Source: Tetmemena sp. SeJ-2015 (Eukaryota; Ciliophora; Spirotrichea; Sporadotrichida; Oxytrichidae). Taken from it: a stretch of DNA of 64,000 bases. Shown here one piece after another: positions 1 to 10,950 of this stretch. Location of the stretch: assembly GCA_027382625.1 (NCBI GenBank), contig JAJKFJ010021722.1, forward strand, positions 172,072-236,071, written 5' to 3'. Below the pieces are notes generated by a model that had not been told where the DNA came from, did no database searches, and saw only the letters and a list, made by a program, of their open reading frames with translations. Numbering within the stretch: position 1 is the stretch's first letter; each line of letters opens with the position of its first letter. A program made the translations under genes and the position numbers.

Positions 1-495
1 TATGGCCTCTATTTATCCCTTTTTAGCAGCTATGTGTAGAGGAGTCCACAAATCTTTATTTCTTGAGTTTGGTCCCGCACCTGATAGTACTAAGCTCTCA
101 GCTATTGCTTTCCTCCAAATCTCTAATATCCATTTAACTTCAGCTCCTCTCTTTATCATCAACAACTCTACTGCCTATTCCAATGTAAAGCACTACCATA
201 TACCCCACCTCCTATATTTAGCATATATTCAATTGCTATTATAGATCTTGGCTGCCTCAAACTAATGATTCCAGATAGCGTTGCACAACGCAGTGCATTC
301 ATCTTTGTCTAACACATTTAGATCTATCCCCGATTAAATTAGTGACTTTACAACTCCCAGATCTCCATTCTAACTTGCATTATGAAGGATTGTTCTCTGT
401 CTTGAATCCAACTAATTCAAATTGAAGTGCTCAATCTAATTGAAAAAGCGGAAGTAGTCTATGAAGTCACACTCAAATTTATCTCCCTTCATCAT
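1..495 (-). CDS. ankyrin-repeat protein, 3' end outside window
   Basis: Read on the minus strand with TAA/TAG as Gln, an ATG at 495 opens a chain of ankyrin repeats. One repeat reads LHNASQNGDLGVVKSLI and continues as NVLDKDECTALCNAI; near the window edge another reads LWTPLHIAAKKGQIEAI. Ankyrin repeats are protein-interaction modules, so a partner cannot be guessed. The frame shifts near 245 and 205. Each shift is repaired by one base at a short A run, which fits an assembly error better than a dead gene. The gene runs off position 1, so its full length and C-terminus are unknown. The repeat family is clear; start and exact frame are less sure. Confidence 0.75.
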
Positions 496-626
496 CAAAA
501 GTTTTCCCTTGCTCAGTTTCAGAAAAAAAATACAAACAAAAATATCTTCTTCATAGAGGAAGAATAGATTTGTTACATTCATTAACAAAAATATTGAGAA
601 AACAATGAAAGCAATAATATTTTATA

Positions 627-2708
627 ATGCAAAAGCCATCTGAAAATCAACGAGAGATAACTCTTGATTTTAAGAATGCCCCTTATTCTAAAAATTGGAA
701 ACTCTCACCTGCATCGCAAGGTCTAGAAGAAATAAATCAGCCATTACTTGAGAATCAAGGACTTCTTGCCAGAGAGGGATGAGAGGAGAGGAAGTTCTCA
801 AGTCACAAGTTCAGCCTTTCCATCTGAGAAGTTTAAGAGGTAAACAACAAGTTCTCCTTAAAGAAAAACTGAAAATAAGAATAAGAGGAAGAAAAGATAG
901 ATATTATTTGGCATAGAAAACAAAATAACGAAGGTTACTCATGCTGAATTCATTAGAAAGTCAGATGTTACCATAGCTGATCGTCTTTTTTGAATTATAT
1001 TTACTTTTATCGAAACAAGCTAACTTGTCTTACCGTTCTAAATTTGCTTGCTTACTTAGTCCAGATTGGCGTAATCATTTTGACGACAATAATCAACAAG
1101 ATTCAGATAAACATCTTTGATGGTTTGCAAACTCCTATATCCATAAATCAAGGGTTTCTAATTTGGCAATGGGTTGTCGTTTTCATACTTCAACTGCTGT
1201 TCGTATTGTTTTCCTTGCCGTTTACAAAGCCAGGTTAACATTATCAGAACATACTTCTAAGAAGAGTAAAGTACTCGTTTGCATTTTTATGTTTCTTGTA
1301 AACAAGTGCAATAATCGCATTTACGTCATACACAGACTTCAGCAAATATTTTGTTCCCTTCGGTCTATTCTTCACATTGAAAAGTAAGTTAGTTTACTTG
1401 AAAATTTCAACATTATGAGATAGTGTGGACTAAGAATCAATCCAATGGAATAATTCTCATAACTTATTCTTTAGCAATTAAACTCATTTATGATTTATAG
1501 TATACATGCATTTCAAAGCTTACAGGAAAGTAATCTACAAAGATGATGGGAGGGATTATGTGAGCATCAAAGAATACATAGCAATTCACGTTACATTTTC
1601 AGCTCTCCACTCTTGGATCACATACTTTTGCATCTACACTTTCTTCAGATGCATGAATGAGCTGCTAAATTTCACAGACTACAGAGAGGAGTTAATTAAC
1701 GATACGGAAAATTGGCAGAAGAATATTGAGTTTTTTGGCATAATGGCCATGCTGATTATGATGATAGAACTCTGCATTTAATTAAATAAAATGGGTTTAA
1801 GTTTTCACTTATTTACCTAGCCTATTACAAAGACGTGATATTTGCTTCAATCTCGTTAGTAAATTACGTGGGCATGTACATTTACAACAAGGATTCGCAC
1901 TATTTCCAGCACTACATCACAAGCACGCTGATAGCTTTTATGACTATAACGAGCATCTTCATTTTCTTGACTCTTCTATACGACTATGATAAAGCCTTTT
2001 ACATGAAGCATTCTTTTTTCTATCTATATTTCTTTATATGAAGCATCAAATCTATGAGAAAAAGTTCAAAAAGGCAGAGAAGAAGTTAGAAGAAAAGTCC
2101 TAAAGCAAGCAGAGTCTAATGGGCAAGAAACGATAAGAAACTACTGAAGGATAGTACGAGAGAAGCTAGAAGTTTTGCAGTGTGGGTGTAATTTTAATAA
2201 ATTCAAAAGAGGAACGTAATGAAAGGAGCATTTGGGTCAGGCGCAGGAGCGGAAAATTAAGACACCGATAACACAAGCGTCACTGATTATGGCGAAGATG
2301 AAAGAATCAGAGAAGAGGATGAGGAAGGTCAAATGATGTTTGATACGCATCATGTGCATGGAAATGACGATGGTGAGCTTGTAGTACACAATGTAGATTT
2401 ATATTCATATTCTTAAATTATTAGATGATAAAGAAATAGAATCGTAGAAGAATCAGTCTTTTAACAACTCTGAATTGGCTAAAAGGAAGAGCAGCAGATA
2501 TGATATTTTCGAGACCTTTGCTAAGAAAAGATAAGCAAAGTAGGCTAAAACTGTGCTTAAAAATAAGCCAAAATATTATAAGAAAAAGAAGATAGTCAGA
2601 TTTGGGCAAGGAAAGCAAGAAGCAACATCACCTACAAATAATCAAAATCTCATTGAACCTGCAAGCTATGGAGACAGATCAGTGCAGGCTCTTTTGAAGT
2701 TTGATTGA
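627..2708 (+). CDS. polytopic membrane protein, unknown function
   Basis: The ATG at 627 opens a charged cytosolic N-terminus of about 110 residues. About six or seven hydrophobic segments follow, for example LTCLTVLNLLAYLVQIGVII, FILQLLFVLFSLPF, ITYFCIYTFF and IAFMTITSIFIFLTLL. A Lys/Gln/Glu-rich cytosolic tail ends at TGA 2706-2708. A GT-AG intron lies at 1384-1500. Two IESs of 35 bp each interrupt the membrane part (1776-1810, pointer ATTTA; 2003-2037, pointer ATGAAGCAT), and removing both restores the frame. Other frame breaks at G, T and A runs (about 767, 986, 2206, 2422) need one-base corrections. I do not recognise the family; a channel or transporter-like scaffold is possible but unproven. 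Confidence 0.7.
1776..1810 (+). other. IES, 35 bp, pointer ATTTA
   Basis: ATTTA occurs at 1776-1780 and again at 1811-1815. Removing one copy and the AT-rich insert turns a broken frame into ...MMIELCIYLAYYKDVIF, a continuous membrane segment. There is no GT-AG intron solution in the correct phase. Confidence 0.85.
2003..2037 (+). other. IES, 35 bp, pointer ATGAAGCAT
   Basis: The 9-bp word ATGAAGCAT occurs at 2003-2011 and 2038-2046. The insert carries an in-frame TGA. Excision joins ...AFYMKH to QIYEKKFKKAEKK in frame. Confidence 0.9.
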
Positions 2709-2864
2709 TATGAAAAGCCTTGAGGATATCAAGCTCAAGAGCTCTAGTTTATATTATTGTGAAATGATAAGGATATTTATTCAGTTTAAATGATTATGAA
2801 TTTGATTATATTTACAATTCTTAAGAAAAGTTAGGCCTATTATAAATTTAAATTACTCAAATTA

Positions 2865-5800
2865 ATGAAATCCCATCAAGTGGCTAACGAATAGCCATAC
2901 AGCTCCATCTTGAATTCTCAAGGGAAGACTCAGAAAATTCAATAAATGAAGAATCACCCAACCAATTTGAAGCCCTGCCTTCCCTCATTGAGAGAATAAA
3001 CTGAGGAGGAGAGACTTCAAACTAATTAGAGAGATGACTCTTACATTTAAACTATAGTAGATGGAAACCCTAAGATTATAAATAGACAAATTCAAAATTT
3101 CAATAATCTTAAAAACAAAACAACCAACCTCCAGAGTGCTTCAGTTATAAAGCAATCTAACTATAACGATTCCTGCAGCCTTATTTAAGATGAGGTCCGA
3201 TTCTTCAAAGACAAAGACGAAGTATCTATAAATGGCTCTGAAAATAAAAGTTCGCAAAGACATCAAATAATTTAAGGGATGAGTTCAGCTCATCTTTAAA
3301 AGATGACAAGTTAAGAGGTAAAAGGTTAATTATTCGAATCAAAGGCCTTTCTGAATTAAGTGAGACATTAATTTCCCATAACTTCAGCTAGATTACTCAT
3401 CTGGACTTAAGTCAAAATGTTTTGACTTCTCTAAAGTGATGTGGTTATGAGAAGTTTAGCTAATCTTAGAGTGCTTATTCTTAGCTAGAATAGAATTACT
3501 GTGATTAGCCCCATGGTTAAAAAGCTTACAAAGCTAATAACTTTGCGCTTAAATTCAAATTCAATTACCAGACTTCCTAATGAGATCGGAGAATTATAGG
3601 CTCTAGAGGATTTGGATGTCTCTGATAATAAATTATTTGGTGTTCCTGAATAATTATCCAGTATTTCTAGTCTTAATACTCTAAATTTATCTCTAAATAT
3701 GATCAGGAGTATCCCAGCAGAACTTGATTAACTCACAAAACTCGAAAAGCTCTACATAGAATAAAACATGTTCACCTCTTTTCCGTGCTCTCTAGGAAGA
3801 CTATTAAATCTTAAGGAGTTTTCCCTTGAATGGAATAAGTATATTTACTTAGAACCATAGCTTCCAAACCTCGTTACAACTGAAACTGATTTGGGAATTA
3901 AATGAAGGAAGACTTTTTTCTCAACATTCTAAAGACTCTGCAAACTGCTTGTACAGAATGATAAATTTTGCTTGTATAGTTAGCTCATCAACATATTTTA
4001 TTTCTCAGAGCAAGATTCTTATTGAAGCAGGGGCCGATCTGAATATAGAAAATTTAATGAGAGCTTTACACATCGCTGTAGTAAGAAACGATTAGCTACT
4101 TTCTGATATGATGATAAGGATTTATTCTTTAAGTTAGCTTAAGTTAATGTTATAGACGCTGATGGAAACACACCTCTACATTTCATAATGAATGTTTTCT
4201 CAAAGAGTGAAACTAAATACAAAGCAAAGGATTACAATGGTGTATTTAAATGTGATTTATATATTGAAACTTTTGATTATAACATGCCAGGTGGATAATA
4301 AAAATGGACTCCTTTGCATTTAGAAGAGAATGTATAAACTTTTAAAATTAAGTGGATCTTTAGAGAGCTTGAGAAAATTTCCTATCAATGTATATGCGAG
4401 GAACATAGATTTTATATTCAAGATAATGCACTAAAGGAAACCTCGTTCTCTTATTTCATTATGGAAATCTTTGAGCTTGAAAAGACTTCTGAGAATCTAA
4501 TCCTGAATAATCATCATCTGCCGATCAGACAAAGAATAAGAAGTTCTTCTCCAGAAAAGAGAAAGAAAGTTTAAATTGACGATGAAAGTGGGTACATATC
4601 CTTCCTAGATTAACTTTAGAGTATCAGAAGGAGATGAAATTTTAATCCTTGTATTTCAGGAAATTTTAGAGAAGAGTCTTCGACTGGAATAGTCACGTAT
4701 CATTGATATTCCAGAGACCGATGAGGAAGAAGAATAGACAGAAAACTAGAACTTTAATAAATCCTACTCACGACACATTCTTAATGATCTAAGAAAGCTT
4801 TCTTAATCTAAATTGTTGATAGGAGATTAAGATAGGAATTCAATCTTCGTAGACTTGATGAGAACTATGTCTCCTAGAACACTAGGGCAAAAACTTCACT
4901 TCTACTAAGGTAAAAATGCTTTAATAGCTGGAATTGATCTTTAAAAATTCTAAAAGTAGCTTAACGATTCAGTCATATAGAACGAAGCTAAACTTAAAAA
5001 TCGATTTCATTCTTCTCACCTAGAAATGGAAGACATATCAATATTTTCTATCTCAAAGATAAATAATCAATTTAAGAGTTCAATATAAGAAGGAAAAAAA
5101 CCATCAGAACTTTGATTAAATGCTCGGAAAAAATCTATAATTGATAAACTGCCAACTGTGGCACTTAACTTGTAATATAGATCAGTTATTGATGAACAGA
5201 TTAAGTTGATCGCAAATAGAGGATCTATGGAGTGCATTGATTTAGCTCTCAAGCAGTTATAGTCCTTGCTTGAAAACTATAAGCCCCTTGATGAAGCTCT
5301 AGTAGATGATATTGAGGATTATATTTCCACTCTTCTTTCCTAAAAAACTATGATATCGAAATTAAATTAAAGGGTCAAGCCTTCATTCATAGAAAGCCAA
5401 TCCAACATCCCGACTCAAAGGAAGCATAAGTACTCAAATTCAAAAAGCCTTGTTCCAAATCCAGCTTTTTCCAATGCTAATATTATTAACCTTCATCAAG
5501 TTTAGCAAATGCCTCTTAATCAATTCATATATCTAAAAGTTCTTTAGATATTTTGAATCATCAGCAGACTTACAGAGGAAGTGAGAGTGCTCCTAAGAAT
5601 CACTCTTCCTAGACAATAAACACATAGGCAACTATAGTTTTAAATAAAACTAAGGAACAAGCGATAATTGACTTTAACTAGACATAGAGAACACAAAACA
5701 CAGTTGATAATGGAATGCTTTTAAACAAAGATAGTATGAATTAGAGTAGCAAAGCCATAACTAATTTGAGCAACAAAAATGCTATTAACTCCAAAAAAGT

Positions 5801-5903
5801 ACCTCAAAGTTAAATAAGCGGGGGTTAGATTTAGCAGAAAATAAACGACACTCCTAAAGTAATGTAACAGAGAAACAAATACTTTAGTGAAAATGCCAAC
5901 TGA
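2865..5903 (+). CDS. leucine-rich repeat / ankyrin protein
   Basis: The ATG at 2865 gives a Q/N-rich N-terminus. A run of leucine-rich repeats follows from about 3,390 to 3,860 (ITHLDLSQNVLTSL, LANLRVLILSQNRITVI, KLITLRLNSNSITRLP, ALEDLDVSDNKL). Ankyrin-like text comes next at 4,015-4,330 (KILIEAGADLNIENLMRALH, DADGNTPLHFIMN, WTPLHLEENV), then a long low-complexity Ser/Asn/Gln tail to TGA 5901-5903. Both repeat types are protein-binding scaffolds. The ankyrin part has several frame breaks, some of which may be unrecognised IESs. One certain IES (5092-5125) hides an in-frame TGA. A start further upstream is possible. The repeat assignment is firm; the exact exon/MDS structure is not. Confidence 0.75.
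5092..5125 (+). other. IES, about 34 bp, pointer GGAAAAAA
   Basis: GG followed by a run of A occurs at 5092 and again at 5126. The insert contains the only in-frame TGA of this part of the gene. Removal joins SSIQEGKK to SIIDKLPTVALNL. The A run differs by one between the two copies (7 versus 6), which is probably a homopolymer count error. Confidence 0.8.
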
Positions 5904-5975
5904 AATTCATTGATAATTTGATTACTTTGATTCATTTACAAGTTTATATACAGTCTTAGTAAATATTTATGATAA

Positions 5976-6833
5976 ATGTTGCTGGCTATAGATCTTATTC
6001 CAAAAAAGATAAATTAAGGATAGAGTATGAACTTTAGCTTGAAGAATTATAATGTGGAGAAATTTTGAGAGGATTTGTGTTTTATGGTAATTTTCTTTGA
6101 CGATGAAGACAGAGAGAACTACGGCTTTGGCGATAATGTGATGAATTTTATGGTAGGATAGTGCCTATAGCAGTTAAATAATGGGCTAAGTATTCAAAAC
6201 GCTAATCTTCAGATCGAAGGAGATGTCATTAAAGTAGATGATAAACATTTCATCAAGATAATAATCATTAGGTCTATTTTTGCAAATCTTCTTTAGTTTA
6301 CATGGCTTAAAACTTCTATCATGATGTATTATCAATTATAAATATACTTAAAGAGTAAAGATGCTGCTAAATACTTAGAAGCGGCAACTTAGCATCAACA
6401 AAGAAAGCAAAACATTAAAAAGAAAGCAGGGGAAGTAGTTTGTACTTTCCTAGAGATAGATCCAGAACATAGTTTTAAGGAATGAATAATTACTAATTCT
6501 TGATTCCTTTACCGCTGAATAATTTATCTAAATCAAAAGCAGTTACGATCTTGAATGAGTTTAGATCTATCACTCTTGCTTTTAAAGAATTCAAAGATGG
6601 TATTTAGATAAAAAGAACCCAGTTTATCTATTATTTTAAAGCTTCAAGGACTTTATCATCTTTTGATAGAAGATATCCTATGGGTTGAATAACTTTATAT
6701 GATCTACGAGGATTTTAAGAAAACAATCATGGACTCCTAAATACTTCAAGATCAGAGCATAGTCTCCTAGATTTCTGAGATTTTCGAAGACCTTCACTCC
6801 TTTTATGAAAGTTACTTTTATGAGTCTGACTGA
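5976..6833 (+). CDS. hypothetical protein
   Basis: The reading begins at ATG 5976 (or a later ATG near 6030) and ends at TGA 6831-6833, about 280 residues. Text such as FFDDEDRENYGFGDNVMNFM and a long helical, charged C-terminal half (QLYMIYEDFKKTIMDSQILQ) look like a real protein, but I recognise no family. An apparent in-frame TGA at 6066-6068 lies in a 12-bp IES (pointer GAG). Two one-base slips at A runs (near 6,484 and 6,636) need correcting. It follows the LRR-ankyrin gene by about 70 bp on the same strand. Confidence 0.6.
6057..6068 (+). other. very short IES, 12 bp, pointer GAG
   Basis: GAG at 6057-6059 repeats at 6069-6071. The 12 bp between hold an in-frame TGA. Removal gives ...KNYNVEDLCFMVIFF in the same frame. 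A substitution creating TGA is the alternative. Confidence 0.6.
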
Positions 6834-6931
6834 AAACTACATTCATTTTGAATTAATTCATAATCTCCTTTATGCTTCTCTAAATTCATTATAAGCATGG
6901 CTAATTAAAAGATTAATTAACTAAAAGAATT

Positions 6932-7316
6932 TCAAATCTTTCTCTGTCTTTTATTCTCAGGAGCTTTCTCGTTGCCATGCTCATAAAATTATTGCAAAAG
7001 CTTTATTCATATAAATGGATGTTTATTAATTTTTAATACCTGTTTATTAAATGATTGCTTGGTCTTTAAGCACTCCCTTCTGTATAGAGTAGCCTTATCC
7101 ATATTTATGTAGCGAGAGGATAGAACCATTCCCTCCGAATTTATCATTCTCACACCCAAAAACCACATTCTTGACTCCTGCTAGATTAAAAATATTAGGA
7201 GTTATTAATGCAAGGCTCTACTGTCACATAGAGAGTGCATTCCTTTAAGAGATCTGCTTTCCCTTAGTCACTCAATTCATAGATGCAATTAATCTCGCAA
7301 TGAGTTGTTGCCTACA
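6932..7316 (-). CDS. ADAT2: ADAT2 tRNA adenosine deaminase, MDS 2 and 4 (scrambled gene, unit 1)
   Basis: ADAT2 is the catalytic subunit of the ADAT2/3 enzyme that converts wobble A34 to inosine in tRNA. Two MDSs lie here on the minus strand. MDS2 (7211-7316) carries the zinc/catalytic HCE motif (ATTHCEINCIYEL) and LLKECTLYVTVEPC. MDS4 (6932-7188) carries LAGVKNVVFGCENDKFGGNG and the tail APENKRQRKI before TGA (6932-6934). The 22-bp IES between them (7189-7210) replaces the second half of the zinc motif, which is found on the plus strand at 11801-11836. Links: TGTA (MDS1-2), GCCTTG (MDS2-3) and the 11-bp TTAATCTAGCA (MDS3-4). Three one-base homopolymer fixes are needed overall. The zinc ligands H, C and C are all present once MDS3 is added. 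Confidence 0.9.
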
Positions 7317-7608
7317 AATATAATTCAGCTGAGAAAAAAACTAATTGCAAGCACATTAAATTATACAATAAAAATTCTAAGTGATCTTACTATCACCTAT
7401 TAGGAGGGTTCATGGTAAAATTTATTATGAAAAGAAGAAACTTCCTCGGATTCTAAAGCAAGTTAGGCCTTTAAAGTAATAATAATTGATATATTTACTT
7501 GTTCAATAGCCATCGATATATTATGTTACAAATATTTTTAAATTATTTATTTAGGAAGCACTTGATCGATGGAAACGACGTGATCATTTTAATTTTTCAT
7601 TATTTTAA

Positions 7609-9602
7609 ATGAAATTAAGTAAATAAGGCACCATTGCCATTCTACCCAAGAGCACTGTTGTCCTCTCAGGTGACCACCCTCTTTCATAATAAAAAGGATG
7701 CTGAAATCGTTGCTATTCTTGAGAGCGACCTCTGGAAGAGAGAAGAATTCACTTCCAGGGTTTCTCAATAATAATATCAAATGAGAATCTTTTGAGATGA
7801 GAAGTGAATTTAAATGATTAAATAAAGAAATTAAGTCTTTAATTCTTTTTTGCTCCTATCCTCAATGTGTGTACTTAACTCACTCCAATTGAGTCTTCAT
7901 TACGAATTAGATGTTATTCAGAAACAATTTTTTGATTGGAGATAGTGTAAATATCAGCGCCTGGAACACAGCTATTATTAAATATGATTATCAGCATTAG
8001 TTAAATGAATTAAAAGAATTTAAATTAGAAGAAATCAAAATGATTCTAGACTATCACAATCAAGCAGCTGCTCCCAGCACTATCTTAGATGCTATAAAAG
8101 CATTAAAAAATTCTTCATAAAGTTCATAAACCAGTTGCGCATTCTGCCGATGGCGTAGAGCTCAAATACATGTTTATAATCTCTATCTCATCTAAAATCA
8201 AATTCTGAAAACGTGATCGTAGAACAGTCTTCATCTGGTAGCCATAACAACATTAGGGGTGTGTATCAAAATTTATTATTCAAACTGAGCTCGTAGCAAA
8301 AGTTAAATAAATAAAAATGAAATATGTATTCACTGACTCTAGTGTTTATGATTTGTAGATAGACTCTCCGTTTGACAATAATATTGTATAGAATTTTATG
8401 AGACAATAGAACCAAATGACGGCAATATTTATAATCTCAATTTTAAAACGCACTTATAGACAGACTTTTCATAGTAGATAAAATTTCTCCGCAAGGAATT
8501 TATAGAGTAAAGTTTTGCAAGAACGGTGAGTGGATCACTGTCACTATAGATGACTACTTCCCTTTCATTATTTAAGAGGAGAGCCTTTGTTCGCAAGAGC
8601 TCACGGAAACGAATTTCTGTTAACTATTACTTACTACGTGGTGGATTTGCACACGAGGCTTTGAATGTTCCTATTTAAAGTTATGATTTCGAAGATGAGT
8701 ATGTGCAGCATTTTGTTGAAAGTGGACAATTTTGGGAGTTGATTAAAATTTGTAGCTTTTTATTGAGGGCTACTTGCTTTCACTCTCAACTATATGCATT
8801 TATGACAGCTCTAAATGGACTTAAAAGATAAAGATGCAGTTGGGCCTAGAAAATTATAGATGAGCTTTTAGGATGCAATCAAGCAAATAATAATTATAGA
8901 AAGAAAATAGATACCAGTTTAAATTATAGCTATTTTATTATTAAAAATGTTGATAGTAATCTCTCGAAGATCCTACTTGGATATGGGCATTGCAATTTTG
9001 AAAAGAACTAGTGAGGGTGTTGAATTAGTGGATCATTATTTTTTACAGATTCTATAGGCAGTGTGAAATAGAAGTTAAACATAAAAGTATATTAAATGTA
9101 ATGAATGAATTGAAGATTAATTTAACTTAGAAGCTGGCTCTTACATAATATTGCCTCGTTCAACAGGATGCATAGAATTATGGCTCAAAGCTAGAACATT
9201 CAGTTGGTTAACATGCTATTATTCTTGACTGAGAAAGAATTCTAGAATGAGATACTAGGATAATAATATGGAGAGAAATTATAGAGGCATCATACTCAAG
9301 GGTTTCAAGGAATTCTTTAGACACTAAATTTAAGAGATCAAGTCAAATTAATAAAAGTGGAGTCTTATATTAGAGTGATGAGACTGTCTGGCAGTGGCTT
9401 GAGAATTTAGCATCCTACTTCTGTGAGAGATGCAGTGTAAACAGACCTAGATGCAAGAACCAACCTCCTCGTGATAGATAAGTTTGGCCAAGAATTAGAG
9501 AATAAAAAGATGCAATTATTTAAATAAAGAAATATAACTGTAGACATAACTCTTGACTGATGTATAATTGAATGCTTTTTAGTTCCAAATCCAATAAAAT
9601 CA
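7609..9602 (+). CDS. calpain-like protein, odd MDSs 1-31 (scrambled gene, unit 1)
   Basis: Calpains are papain-fold proteins with a C2-like domain. This copy holds the odd-numbered MDSs, which I place at 7609-7767, 8203-8251, 8332-8375, 8394-8419, 8450-8564, 8578-8615, 8622-8663, 8679-8747, 8764-8791, 8807-8863, 8955-9172, 9183-9215, 9224-9408, 9421-9509, 9536-9559 and 9572-9602. Recognisable text includes GIYRVKFCKNGEWITVTIDD, LLRGGFAHEAL, SYDFEDEYVQHFVESGQFW and EAGSYIILPRSTGC. Each MDS ends in a 4-11 bp word shared with the even MDSs at 12.05-14.40 kb, and joining them gives one continuous calpain. A normal IES (pointer TTAA) also interrupts MDS21 near 9,080. The 7768-8202 stretch is not explained. 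The order and joins are directly readable; MDS2 and part of MDS4 are the least certain. Confidence 0.9.
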
Positions 9603-9615
9603 TATATTTTTTATA

Positions 9616-10070
9616 ATGGCTAAGCAAGCTCTTGTTTCAACTCCTTAGCTATGGCATCAATGTTAACAGAAAGCGTAAGAGTCAAATATTATCATCTAAA
9701 TTTAGCAAGAACCAAGCACATTAGCTATATCTTAATCCTAATTATGAATTATAGAAATCAGAGAGGAGCATAGATTAGTTCAATTATTACACAGCTAGCT
9801 GTAATGAAGACTCGATCTCTTTATTAAGAATTTCTTCCTTTAATCAATTCATATGATTGAGGGAGGAATTAAAGATTACAAAAGATATAGTTTGAGGGTA
9901 GCGCGGAGTGATGAGTAAGCGATCTATTTAGTAACAGTGGAGATATTAATTAGAAAGAATGGCAAAAATATGGCATTTAGTTAAATAGTTATTAATTGCA
10001 GGAAATAATTGTCTAGACAACTTAACTACTTCCCTAACCCCACAAACAGCTCCTCTAAATAAACAAACAA
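9616..10070 (+). pseudogene. decayed or partner copy of the mS35 gene (unit 1)
   Basis: This stretch lies between the calpain and PA2G4 pieces of unit 1, exactly where mS35 lies in unit 2. It shares collinear words with mS35: GGCATCAA (9653 / 14601), TAAGAGTCA (9676 / 14709), TAGCTATA (9722 / 14762) and AAGATATAG (9882 / 15116), with looser similarity between. It reads partly open (for example MAKQALVSTPQLWHQC and YELQKSERSIDQFNYY), but in changing frames. Either it supplies MDSs for the 5' part of mS35, where the unit-2 copy is broken, or it is a decayed duplicate. I could not assemble a unique joined reading. Confidence 0.5.
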
Positions 10071-10085
10071 TCAAAATTACTTTTT

Positions 10086-10381
10086 TCATTCTTTCTTCTC
10101 CTCTTCCTTCTTAGCTGCCTTCTTCTTTTCTTCTCTCTTTAATTCAGCATCCTTGACTTTCTTGTCAGTCTCGAATCTCTCTCTTTAAAGCTTTATTTTA
10201 AAGCAGTGAGGAGATCGTGAGCAACGCATTCCTTAATAAAGAGAATGTTTATTATGATATAAACTCTCTGATCTGGGGTCTCCTTAGATTATTTGAATAA
10301 AGTGCTTCTTGAGCTTGTGGGAGAGAACATCTTCAACTTGCAAATCTAAGTAAACTTGGTGTTGGTTCCTTGCTCCTTGAT
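10086..10381 (-). CDS. PA2G4: PA2G4/EBP1, MDS C, E, G and I (scrambled gene, unit 1)
   Basis: PA2G4 (EBP1) is a methionine-aminopeptidase-fold protein of the ribosome and nucleolus that lacks peptidase activity. Four minus-strand MDSs lie here: C 10355-10381 (KEQGTNTK), E 10276-10329 (LSHKLKKHFIQIIQGDP), G 10201-10236 (KECVAHDLLTA) and I 10086-10182 (RFETDKKVKDAELK and a Lys-rich tail to TGA 10086-10088). They fill precisely the gaps in the copy at 15623-16287. Pointers linking them are ATCAAGGAGCAAG, CAAG, TGTTCTCT, AAGGAGACCC, TTAAGGAATGC, CTCACTGCTT and AGAGAGATTC. IESs between them are 18-39 bp. By itself this locus encodes nothing continuous. Confidence 0.93.
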
Positions 10382-10436
10382 TACTAAAAATTTAATTCTC
10401 TTAACGCATCTATTAAAATAAATGGATTTACTATTT

Positions 10437-10920
10437 TTTCTTGAAAGAATTGATCACCACTAATCCTTTTATAATGCGATTATGATGATGCCACTACGAT
10501 TGATAAGGACAACTCTATGCTCTTTTGAAGTTAAATTGACCAAATCAGAGCTGTACGCAGAAAAATAGATTACTTTTTCATTCTATACCTTACTATAATC
10601 ATTATTATTCTTTAGAAGGAAACTGCAGAGATTCTTGAGGCATCAGTTTAGACGTGTTAAAAATAAATCAACCAAAAACTAGCAAATCATTGAGTAATTG
10701 AAAATAGGATTAATAGCTGTTCTACTTCCTCCATCGTTGATACAACTCCAAACAATCGAAATTTAATCCTTGTTGCAGATTTCTCCTGTGTACGAAGTGG
10801 AACTGAAGAGTTAAATTATTAGAAACACTATCTTACTTCTATAATACATTTAAAGAATTGCTCCATGGTTTCAATTGGCAACTTGGATTCTCTTTTAATA
10901 ACTTGTAAGTATTTATATCT
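10437..10920 (-). CDS. TH1/PH-like fragment (probably scrambled, unit 1)
   Basis: Minus-strand text from 10,600 to 10,437 reads DYSKVQNEKVIYFSAYSSDL then EHRVVLINRSGIIIIAL and LVVINSFKK. This resembles the first strands of a myosin-I tail (TH1) or PH-like fold, but the match is from memory and weak. Both ends of the segment are shared with the minus strand at 16.88-17.25 kb: GATTATA (10594-10600 and 17068-17074) and the 16-bp CAATTCTTTCAAGAAA (10437-10452 and 17025-17040). Joining through them keeps the frame (FPRQKDYSKVQNEK...INSFKKESIFRLY). Further upstream (10,665-10,920) an open minus frame reads NNLTLQFHFVHRRNLQQG and may belong to the same gene. Confidence 0.5.
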
Positions 10921-10950
10921 TAATAAATTTGTAATTCAAATTAATTTAAA

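Noticed and set aside
6066..6068. TGA read as an amino acid (also near 5,115, 17,577 and 20,602)
   Set aside because: Each such TGA lies inside a short insert with repeated ends, and removal restores family-like sequence. TGA also ends the genes consistently.
8277..8303. A 27-bp calpain MDS bounded by TTCAAA and AAAAGTTA
   Set aside because: Both words also occur in unit 2 but overlap each other there, and joining needs an extra frame correction; not strong enough to list as an MDS.
8966..8973. GAAGATCC as a calpain pointer (also in MDS20)
   Set aside because: The neighbouring AGTAATCTC gives the family-consistent join (VISRRSYLDMGIAIL), so this match is a coincidence or leftover homology.
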